From Setomelanomma holmii (Eukaryota; Ascomycota; Dothideomycetes; Pleosporales; Phaeosphaeriaceae): DNA of 64,000 bases. Positions 55,307-64,000 of the stretch are shown here, piece by piece; within the stretch, counting starts at the first letter, position 1, and each line of letters starts with the position of its first letter. A program made the position numbers and the translations under genes. The DNA is taken from assembly GCA_010015745.1 (NCBI GenBank), contig ML978170.1:186001-250000 (forward strand), in the 5' to 3' direction. The notes beneath the pieces were generated by a model, which was not told the DNA's origin, made no database searches, and was given only the letters and a program-made list of their open reading frames with translations.

Positions 55307-56499
55307 TCACTCCCTCTTCAACCACTCCAAATTCACTGGACTCACCACCCCTCTCTCGCCCTTCTCAAGCCACCCCAACAAATTCTCAATCCCCAACCTT
55401 TCGAACCCAATATGACTCTCCACACTCGCGCCCGCCGTATGACTCATCATCATAACATTCCTCCTCTCTGCCAACCTCTTATTAACATTCGGTTCATCGG
55501 CGTGTACATCCAATCCCGCCGCTGAAATCATGCCATCGTCGAGGGCCGCATTCAGCGCGTCTTCGTCGATGAGTTTGCCGCGCGCGATATTTACGAGTCG
55601 GGAGCCGCGCTTGAACTGTGCGAGTTCTCTGGTTGAGAGGAGCGTTGAGCCGCTGAACGGTGTAGCGAGCAGAATACAATCACTCGTAGCGAGCAGTTCT
55701 TCGAGCGTAGGACAAAACTCCGCTCCAACACTCTTCTCCCTGTCTTCCATCCTCACGACATCAAAATACTTGACCCTCATTTCAAACGCGCGCGTCGCTT
55801 TCTCCGCTATCCTTAATCCAATCCGACCCAGTCCGACAATCCCGAGAACGCTGCCGTTCGGATTATGCGTCACGGCCGCAATGTTCTGATTCGCGTCTGC
55901 AAATTCTTTCGGGTCGCATGACCGTGCGGCGAGAAAGGACCAGGGTATGGCGCGGTAGCACGATAGGATGAGCACGATGGCGGCGTCGGCGACGGACTCG
56001 GTGCAGGCGGAGGCCGAGTTGCAGTATATGGTGCCGTGGGCGGCGAGAGTGCGGGTGTCGACCCAGTCGAAGCCAGCGCCGGCGGAGGCGTAGATTTTGC
56101 AGGAGGTGGGGAGGAGGGAGCTGTGAACGGGGTCAGTGGGTGAGGGCGGGAGGGTGGAAAGGCGCAAAGGAAGAAGGCAAAGACATACATCAACTGCCCA
56201 TCCCAATTCCCCATTTCACCCCCAGTATTCCAAAATGGTCTGTACATGCCTACAAAATCACCCCATCTCTTTTCCTTCAAGGCCTTTTGAAATTCGTCTC
56301 TTCCCATCGAATATGTCCGCACAATGTTGAACTTCTTCTGCAACTCTGCATACAATTCGTGGTTCCATCTTATATCGTCGCCAAGATGCAGTATTGTTGG
56401 TTTTGAGTCTGAACTTGGTTCGGCGGCGGAGAGTTCGGAGGGTAAGGTTGCGGGAGGTGGGAGGCCGGAGTCTTGGGGAGTGGGTGTTGCAGCGGACAT
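55307..56499 (-). CDS. D-isomer-specific 2-hydroxyacid dehydrogenase
   Basis: Two exons (56499-56189, 56120-55307) around a 68-bp intron give 374 residues. The NAD-binding Rossmann motif G-L-G-R-I-G sits in exon 2. The catalytic Arg (N-I-A-R-G-K), Glu (D-V-H-A-D-E-P) and His (M-S-H-T-A-G) follow in the family order. The N-terminal substrate-binding half includes S-A-G-A-G-F-D-W-V-D. Such enzymes interconvert 2-keto and D-2-hydroxy acids (glyoxylate/hydroxypyruvate-type substrates) with NAD(P)H in the cytosol. The substrate is not predictable from sequence. The start at 56499 keeps a Pro/Ser-rich head of about 30 residues that may be partly dispensable. Confidence 0.92.
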
Positions 56500-57341
56500 C
56501 GTGGGTAGGCGGGTGGTCCTGATGGGCAGGGTGACCGTCGTAGTGATAGTGATGATGGAGAGTGAGATGGTGGAGTGACTTATGCTACAAATGCTGATGC
56601 TGATGCTGATGATTCTCGCTCCTCCAATCCGGAGAATGCGATGCCAAGTTTCAAAGTTTAAAGAGATAGTATGAAAATTCTTACAGCTTCACGAATGAAG
56701 CTCAAATGCGAAGAACGCGTCTGAAGCACTCAGCCATCTACACGTGTCAATGCACCTCCTCTTCCCAGGAAACCTTGCCAAGCTGATGCTGTCAAATGCG
56801 GGCCTATATGTACTCAAGTCCCTCCTCTTCCACGGGAAGCACAGAGCGAGAGATACTCCTAGAGCGTGCAATGGAGCTCGAGCTTATTCCAGTGCGCAAG
56901 GGCCCTATGATGTAGTACCCAAGTCGGTTCTATGCACCTCGTAGACCGCCTGAAAGCGGTGAAGATAAGGTTATCAGCACGCATCCCTGACTACACCGCG
57001 CACGCAATAATTGCTGGCCGCCACGTGCGTCGGCTTACTCGATTTATCCGCCTGCATGATCCCCGCAGTCAGATGCCAAGGTTGGCCAGCTGACCGGTTG
57101 CTTTTCGATTCTCATTTCTTTGCAACGGCCAATGGCCTGAGACTAGCGATTGATCTTTTGTCTATGCTACAAACACATTTCATCCTCCTCAAACAAAACT
57201 AGGATATCGTAAACCGCTCTAGCAAGAGGCAAAGTAGAGTAGAGACGTGCCATGCCATGCGCCTAGCAGTGCCCATCATCATAACCGTCGTAAACATAAT
57301 CATACACGACTTCCCCTTCGCGCCATTACCGGACTAGCTTC
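56500..57341. other. Intergenic region, 842 bp
   Basis: Contains a short TGATGC microsatellite and promoter or terminator sequence. No gene recognised. Confidence 0.4.
56590..56613. repeat. ATGCTG/TGATGC hexanucleotide microsatellite
   Basis: About four tandem copies of a 6-bp unit lie just upstream of the dehydrogenase start; probably a hypervariable simple repeat. Confidence 0.7.
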
Positions 57342-60227
57342 TCAGAACCAGTTCACCAGTCCCAAGTGGCTCGCCGGATTCGAATTCGAATTCACCTGCT
57401 GTCCTTCCAAGCCGTATTGACTGATCATGTCATCGAACATGGTCCAATCCATGTTACCGCCGTCCAGGACGGTCGAGTCATCTGATGGACCGTTCATGCC
57501 GTTGCCCATATTGGTGTTCATGTCGCTGAAGTCCATGTTGCCAAACATGTGATCGCCGAACGTTCCGTGTGCGCCATTGATCGCCGTCGCGGTGGTGTTC
57601 ATGGATTGTTGTCGAGATGCTGTGCTTTGTTGGTTGAACGGCGCTGGTTGCGCTCCGTTTGGCATATCGCCAGGAATCATGTCTGGGTAGGTGGGAACAG
57701 CATCTCCCTTGGTGTCGATGCCTGCCATCACGTCTTGTAACACGGTGTCGAGACCAAAATTCGTCAAATCCGTAAAGGTGTTCGTCGGGCTTCCTCGTGT
57801 AGTTGGGCTGCCATTCATGCTTTTGGCGTTACTATGTTGAGTGCTCCCCGTGATATTCTCCAGTCTACGCGGGACTGGGCCGACCGCACTGGCGGGGCTG
57901 TTCGGCCAGCTCGAAAGCGAGCCGGTTGTGCTGTCGCCTAGCTTTGGTGCAGCAGGACGAAGCATCCTATCAAGGTTCTCCGAGCTAGGCTGGTCGACCG
58001 AGAGTGGAGTGATGTTGATTCGATCGTCGCGCAGTGGATAACCAGGGTACATCGACTGACCGTTGCGAAGCGCCATACTAGCCCTCTCCAAAGCCAGCTC
58101 CTTCTCGCGTGCTGCTTTTGCCTTGGCGAGAAGCTTCCTCAGAGGCTTCCACAAGCAGCCTTGCTGCCCTTTGCGATACGGCGAGGCGTTGTTCAAAGGG
58201 AACCACCATCGGCCTGCTGTGGCCTCGAGTGCGCGCCAGGCACGATCGACAGCTTCACCCTTGGTGCGAACGCAAAGCTCGGAAAGAAGGAAGGCAATGG
58301 CGTGCCATTGAACATAGGTACGGAACAGCCAGCCCCATTTCATCGTCCTTGCTTCAGTCTCAAGGAGCATGGAGTATTCAATGTTTTCAAGAGACGTGAT
58401 GAATAGTTTATCCTTGGTTTCTTGAGGAAGTGTGGCACCTGATGCTGTTAGTATAAAGAACATTCAGCGCGTCAAGCGAGAACTCGCCTCCGTCCTTCCT
58501 TTGATGTGGATGATACACGATCAACCACATCTTGCTCATGATGAGTCTTGAGATCGTCGCTGTAACCCAACAAAGCGGAATCGACATATCCATATTCGAC
58601 AAATACTTTTCCTCCAAGCGTTGGTGGCATTGTGTGATCCACTTCTCTTTCTGCTCGATGGTGAGACCGGCGAAGAACTCGGTGCACTGGTTCGGGCCTG
58701 GCGGAACGTACAAGATGCGGCGGAAGATGTTGGCAACCTCAAATCGCAGCAAACAGAATGTCATGTCTGTGAAGCCTTGACGCTCTTCGGGGAACTCGGT
58801 CATGCTGGGGTCCAGATCGGTATCGTTGACGTTGAGAGGCTGACGCACGTTAGCAACAGCTTCAACATGACTTTGCTGTCTACTTACCAGCTTCGTGTCG
58901 AATTGCGCCTCGACGATTGTAGGATCGCAGCCATGATCTTCCGAAGACCTGGCGTCCAGAATGCACACCTGCCACCAAAGTCTTCGTCGCATCTCAATCT
59001 CAAATGGCGGAAGCTTGAAGTGGCTGCCATCGCGATGGACTCCCAGAGTTTGCGCGATTCGCACGACCAGTCCCGTCAACGTCCAGATCTTCCGCGCATC
59101 GTCATTGCGCCGAAGCAGGATGAGGAATACGATAAAAGCCTGCAACACGACAATCTCATCACAGTACAGAAAGTTTGCCCGCGCGAGTCCTTGCTCGAGC
59201 CCAAATCGATATCGTTCAAGAAGCGTCTCGCGAGTCTCGCCCCATCGTTCCACACACTCCTCAGGAAGGGTGCTAGTCACTGCGCCATAGTAGATGGCGA
59301 AGAGCAACGCCTCGAGTCCCTTGCCAACCTTGTCTGTATGGGCAACAGCCTCGAGGAAAGTCGGCTCGAACGTCGGGACGTGAAGCACTTTGACCAGAGG
59401 GTCGACGTTCTCCTTGTATATCTCCCAGAACTGGTGCGCTTGCTGTTCACAAGGGTGTAATGCCTGCATGTCCACGCTTGTCGAGCTGTATCCGAGGACG
59501 AAGCCTTGGTGCTGGGAGGAGTAGTTGGAGGTGTCCGGCGAGTGAACGTCTTCGTCGTCATCGGACGGCTCGATGAGAATCGCTTTGAGATCTTCGACCT
59601 GAGAGGTGTGAGTGGTGTGCCCAGTTAGTGTGTGTTGCCTGCGCACCTCGTTGTTCAGACTGGCCCAGAAGCTGTTGTTGATGTAGCGACTCCTGCCCTT
59701 CTCGACTACGAGTCGGCCAAAGCGGTTCTCAAGTCCTTCCACAGTGTCGTCGACGGCCACACTGGGGCTCCCGCTCGCCTTTGTCCTGTGGCTGCCAAAC
59801 GGACAAGCGCTCGGTTCGCTGGTACTGCCGCGTCGCTCCCTCTCTGCAGCTTCCTGTTCGTGTTCCTCGACCTGTGCATTCAGGCTCGACACGACGCCCT
59901 CCAGACGCCGTAGCCGGTCAAGGAGCTCCGCGTCGGCGGGCTTCCTGCTCTTGCGCGGGGCGCGACCTGGACCCGGGAAGATGCATTCGATCTTGGCGCG
60001 CACACAGTTTGAGCATGGCTGCTTCTTGTCGCATTTGACCTGTAGCGCAACGTCAGAGTGTGTGCCTCAGTAGTTGTTCGCGGGGAATGTACCTTTCTTC
60101 TGCGGCACGTCACGCACGACCGGGGGTTCGGCGTCGCACCGCCACCGGCAGAGGGGCCGCTAATGCTTCCGTTGGCCTTCTGCACCCGGTCGGGCGAGGG
60201 CTGCGACTGTGGAGAGCCTTCAGACAT
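57342..60227 (-). CDS. Zn2Cys6 fungal transcription factor
   Basis: Four exons (60227-60093, 60039-58888, 58839-58488, 58444-57342) give 913 residues. The zinc cluster C-x2-C-x6-C-x5-C-x2-C-x6-C (residues about 37-65) is split by the first intron right after R-R-R-K. A coiled-coil follows (L-L-D-R-L-R-R-L-E-G-V-V). The middle-homology domain contains V-L-H-V-P-T-F, G-L-V-V-R-I-A-Q-T-L-G-V-H-R-D-G and R-R-R-L-W-W-Q. The C-terminal 200 residues are Asn/Met/Gly/Asp-rich, like an activation domain. The last intron appears to use a GC donor. The protein is a nuclear DNA-binding regulator; no neighbour suggests its targets. Unlike the regulator at the left edge, no lesion is seen. Confidence 0.92.
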
Positions 60228-61244
60228 GGTGTCTGAGCGTCTTAACGGTGGGACTGGACAGTCGGAGGAGAGCCGGAGGGGCTTCGAGGCCTTTGGTAAT
60301 GTTGCGGGCAGAGGAGGAGGCGCTTGTTGGATGTCGGAGCAGAGTGCACACGAGGCGCCGATGCTCACTGCATTCAGCCCTGCCGCTTCGAGTGGAGACG
60401 AGCTTCTACTTTACGCCTGGTGTGTCAAAAAGATCTTCCTTCCTTCGTACAAACGTACACAGGGGAGTATGTGCAATCAACGAGAATAACCCTCTCGCTT
60501 CGCACCGGCCGTGGTCGTCATGCGAATCGCAATCGTCCTAAAGTCTTACCGCCGAGGGTAATTCCGATTGTCGTAAGAGTTCAAAGAGATCAGCCTGAGA
60601 CAACGGGTAGAAGCGAGCTGATTTGCCCTTCCACTGTTGTGTGCGTGCATCTTAAGCTGTATTCGGTCTCGATTTTGTTCTATGCAGCTTCCACCCGCAC
60701 CTTCGTACACCTGACTCATCGTGGAGAAACTCCTCAGGCGCTTTGTCAGCCCTCGCGTCAGGCGTCCAAGTCCGACTCCAGTCCGTCGATACAATCAAGT
60801 ATCGCGCCTCGCCGACCATTTGATCGGTGTGAGGGATGCCATTTAGGCAGCAAGATCATAAGCGGGATATTCCAGACACTATACACAGTCCGTGAAGCGC
60901 GGCCGACAAGGGAGAATCGTTTGTCGAATTAGGTTGTTTGAAGCTTCCACATGATTCGTATTCGGACGGCGACATCGTGTCCGCGTCCTCCGATGATCTG
61001 ATAAGCGGTGAGATGGAAGCAGCTCTAGATGGCTGGGCCAAGCTTTGTGGGGTGCAAGTCAGGAATGCGTTGTCAAGTGACTAATTTCACAATGATGGCT
61101 AGTCTGTTGTACGACTTTGGAAGCCAGTCGACAAAGTCCTAACCTCCTTCGAACATCCAAGAATGAGGCCTCGTCCTCCAGACCAGCACCGCGAACGCCT
61201 GAACCCCTCCACGCCCAAATAGATATCCAGCAAAGGCCCAATCA
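60228..61244. other. 1-kb intergenic region
   Basis: It contains the promoter of the Zn2Cys6 gene and the 3' flank of the deacetylase gene. Open frames here overlap in all directions without a motif. Nothing else supported. Confidence 0.4.
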
Positions 61245-62816
61245 CTACCTCAATCCCCTCTCAGCCCTGCCACCTACGTTCCTCTCCTTCTTCCGCCTCT
61301 GGCCCTCGACGCTCAGGTACTCCCTGTCGTTGGCCTCATCCTCCAGCTCCTGATCCACCATCTCTCTGATCTTCATGATCTGCTCCTCAGTAATGCCTTT
61401 GGTATTGACAACGACACTTGGCGCGCCCTCGAGATACCTCAGATTTTCCATTGCCTTCTCGATCAGTTTTTCAACTTGGGCATTTGTGTTGAGGTTTTCG
61501 TGCCGCTTGACGTTGTGCAAATCAGGATACAAAACCCCGTCGCCGTTCTCGGTGCCCTGAAAAGCTTGAATGTAGGGAATGTGAGTAGGTAGGTCGTTGT
61601 GAAGTTCGGCACCTACACAAACTGCGGTCTCATGACACCATGTGCGCGCGACATTGCGTGGCGTATAGCCGCCGCCCCCAATAAGGAGAAGCGGTCGGTT
61701 CGCGCGCTTCACTGTTTCTATGCAGAAACCGTGCGCTTTGATGTTTAGATTGAAACGACCAAGACGGTCACCGCCGAGAGAGTCCGCCCCGGATTGTAGG
61801 ACGATGGCTTGTGGGTTGTACTTCTCGATGACCTTGCCAGTCACTGTTTTGAAGAGGTGCTTGTATTGCTCGTCATCGATGCCATCGTCGATGGGAATGT
61901 TGAGGCTATGACCTTTGCCGCGGTTCGTCGGATCTGTAGGACCCATCTCATTGATGTTGCCTGTCCCAGGGAAGAAAGGGTAACCGTGCTTGTCGATGCC
62001 ATACTTATGGTATGACAGGGTGAACACCCGATCTGTAGACTCGAAGGCTTGTTCGACACCGTCGCCGTGATGCACGTCGATATCAATGTAGAGGACGCGT
62101 TGGTGCTGCGTGAGAAGAAGCTGAATAGCAATAACGATGTCGTTGACATAACAGAATCCGGACGCGAGATTCTTCTTTGCGTGATGGAGTCCACCGGACC
62201 AGTTGATCGCGATGTCGGATTGCTTGTTGAGCAGGTTCCATGCGGCACTCATGGATGCGCCGCTGTATAGCGATACGTAGTTCCACAACCCGTCAAAGAC
62301 TGGGCAGTCGTTACTATCGCCACCGAAGCCGTACGAGATGTACTGAGGATCCTCGGGTTGTGCATTTTGCGGTGTGATTCTGTTTGATTAGCGTCGTGCC
62401 CAAGAATAGCCATCATCACGAACTCACTTGCTGAGATAAGATAGATATTCGCGATCATGGAATAGTGCAATCTCGTCAAAGTTGGCTGGTCGCGGCGTAT
62501 AGAGATCCATGGTGTACTCGAGACCATACGCTAGCACGAGTTGTTTGGTCAGAGTCAGTCGCCATGGCTTCATCGGATGTGAACTGCCAAAGTGGTGGTA
62601 TTCGACATGCGGGTTGTAGTGAAAGGACACGTTCCATCCCCGCGGTTTCTCCATGCCGTATTGCTCGGCCTCCCGTGCAATGATTTCCACTTTCTCCTCA
62701 TCGGTGAGGAACTTGAACGCCTGGTAGTCTTCGACATAGGAGGTATCGTCAGGAGAAAGATACTCCTGCACGATGTTATTGGCCTGGATGGGCGGCCGAG
62801 AACCCGGAAAACCCAT
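61245..62816 (-). CDS. hos2: Class I histone deacetylase, Hos2 type, with an apparent frameshift
   Basis: Exon 1 (62816-62428) and exon 2 (62381-61245) cover a complete class I deacetylase. N-terminal H-H-F-G-x2-H-P-M-K-P-W-R-L is followed by catalytic G-L-H-H-A-K-K, the zinc and charge-relay D-I-D-V-H-H-G-D-G-V, G-A-D-S-L-G-G-D-R-L-G, and the G-G-G-G-Y-T-P-R-N-V-A-R-T-W loop. The short C-terminus and the L-Y-x-G-A-S motif favour Hos2 (the Set3-complex enzyme) over Rpd3. Hos2 removes acetyl groups from histone H3/H4 tails in the nucleus. Between I-T-P-Q-N and Y-G-F-G-G-D the frame shifts by two bases (CAGTACACATC, near 62340). This is either an error, a real lesion or a mini-intron. The start at 62816 is the first ATG in frame after an upstream stop. 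Confidence 0.88.
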
Positions 62817-63750
62817 AGCAGGGGAAGAGGTCGTCGACTTTCAAGATGGAGTTGTGGTAAGACACCGATTTCGATGGCCCTGGGATAGGATAACCACCTT
62901 GGTCGGATTTTCCTTTGCTTCTTGATCGATTCTTTGGTTCGTAGGCGACCGGATTTCTTCGCATTATGTCAGCAGAGTCACATGCACCTGAAACACTCTA
63001 GTTGTTGCTTGAGCTAGCTGCTGGATATCGTGGTGCTTTACGAGCACATCAAAGTCGCAACATACATTTGGTGGTGATGGAAACCCAGGGATGATCTGTG
63101 TCGCGGTGTAGTCTACACGCGTCTTGCGTCGCGATCGTGGGTCGGCGAAAGTTGTGGCAAGACGTCTTTCAACTTGAGGCCGTTATCAATGTCGGTATCG
63201 CTCTCAAGCTCGTCGTCATCGCCTTCAGATGATTCGTCGTCGTCCTTCTCGGTGGTGGAAGAGGCATTGTCTTCGCTGCTTTCTTCTGATTGGTGAGGAT
63301 CCGGGCATTTTCGGGCTCACGTGAGAGGCGGTCTAGCCGCTTTACTGGAGCCTGCATATCTTTAGCTTGTGATCGCCTCCACTTGCGCGCAACCTCTCCG
63401 AACCCCAAGAAGCAATCTTTGATATCAGGACAAGTATAGTGAGTAGGTGTTGCTGGGTGAAAGTGAAGAAAGCGCACAGAGAAAGAGCTGCGATTCCTGG
63501 CTTGTGGCAACTTCCTAGACCACTACGCGTTGCACCTTACCATCAAGAAGCACCACAAAGCCATCATCATTCATCAACAGCGAAGGCGAGATCGACTCTC
63601 ACGACATCCCGGACCCTGTGGCGCGTACTTGCTCGCCTCCACGGTCTTCATTCGCTCTGCGCAGAGATTCCCGGCCTGCCTAGGCACTTTTCCTTTCTTT
63701 CAGTCTGCACCAGAGTTGCATTCGGAGGTCGGTCATATTTGTGACCCACC
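62817..63750. other. Divergent region between deacetylase and ING gene, with an acidic minus-strand frame
   Basis: On the minus strand an ATG at 63357, a 42-bp GT-AG intron and a stop at 63113-63115 would encode about 70 residues rich in Glu, Asp and Ser. A second frame at 62776-62964 starts M-R-R-N-P-V-A-Y and is Lys/Ser-rich. They might be exons of one small nuclear protein or upstream frames of the deacetylase transcript. I could not join them in phase, so no gene is called. Confidence 0.3.
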
Positions 63751-64000
63751 ATGGCGATTGCAGAAGACGCTGCGACTGTCCTGGAGCTGTTCATCCATGA
63801 TGGTAGGGCTTGATGGGACCGCGCAATCGACGCTTTGCTAACCCAAGTAGTTGCCAATCTCCCTGCGGAGATCACGCATCTCTACGAGGAAATGCAAGCG
63901 AAAGACCAGCAAATAGCAGAATTACGTGCTGCAATCAACCAGCGTGATGGCAGTCTGCAGAAGTTCATCAAGCTCAACGGCAGCCTGGTCCAGAACCCGA
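63751..64000 (+). CDS. ING-family chromatin protein (Yng2-like), N-terminal part
   Basis: ATG 63751 starts a short exon (M-A-I-A-E-D-A-A-T-V-L-E-L-F-I-H-D). A 46-bp GT-AG intron (63803-63848) follows, then V-A-N-L-P-A-E-I-T-H-L-Y-E-E-M and a coiled-coil ending Q-K-F-I-K-L-N-G-S-L-V. This is the ING N-terminal helical domain. The L-P-x-E and K-F-I-x3-G-S features match Yng2, the NuA4 acetyltransferase subunit, better than Pho23 or Yng1. The C-terminal PHD finger that would read H3K4me3 lies beyond the window. Divergent from the Hos2 deacetylase, an acetylase-deacetylase neighbourhood. Confidence 0.8.

Overview
The window is nuclear DNA of a filamentous ascomycete (Pezizomycotina). The evidence is the many short GT-AG introns (about 36-130 bp), HET-domain genes, Zn(II)2Cys6 regulators with a fungal-specific middle-homology region, a rhodopsin-like fungal membrane protein, a secreted tyrosinase, a CALB-type lipase, and point-mutation decay resembling repeat-induced point mutation (RIP). 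The gene set would fit a Dothideomycete, but the sequence alone does not fix genus or species.

Left edge to 10 kb is an accessory, decaying region. A Zn2Cys6 transcription-factor gene (minus strand) is split by a complete 3,074-bp hAT DNA transposon with a perfect 19-bp terminal inverted repeat and an exact 8-bp target duplication. Both the gene and the element's transposase carry stop codons. Next come an apparently intact HET-domain gene with an unusual Cys/His-rich N-terminus, and a broken HET paralogue whose intron holds a 122-bp solo LTR with a perfect 5-bp duplication.

10-27.5 kb is core housekeeping: the Hsp70/Hsp90 co-chaperone STI1, a tandem FolB (dihydroneopterin aldolase) protein on the other side of a shared promoter, UTP-glucose-1-phosphate uridylyltransferase UGP1, an Arg/Ser/Asp-tailed conserved fungal protein, a 1,515-residue tricalbin (ER-plasma membrane tether), and an FMN oxidoreductase of the old-yellow-enzyme family.

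27.5-41 kb mixes metabolic and surface genes: an alpha/beta hydrolase of the homoserine acetyltransferase type, a cytochrome P450, a secreted tyrosinase, a rhodopsin-like seven-helix protein and a kelch-type membrane protein. They are separated by long gene-poor stretches.

41-55 kb is a second decaying tract. At least four consecutive coding relics carry in-frame stops or frameshifts, followed by a hypothetical gene with a Gln-rich end, an intact CALB-like lipase, an F-box-like protein, and a truncated NADAR-domain gene. There are also two arrays of one 56-bp hairpin-forming tandem repeat, and these bracket an unrecognised 238-residue gene.

55-64 kb returns to conserved genes: a D-2-hydroxyacid dehydrogenase, a second (intact) Zn2Cys6 regulator, a class I histone deacetylase of the Hos2 type with an apparent frameshift near its intron, and the start of an ING-family (Yng2-like) chromatin subunit that runs off the right edge.

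Exon boundaries were inferred by eye from splice signals and frame continuity. Functions are family assignments from motifs, not from database searches.
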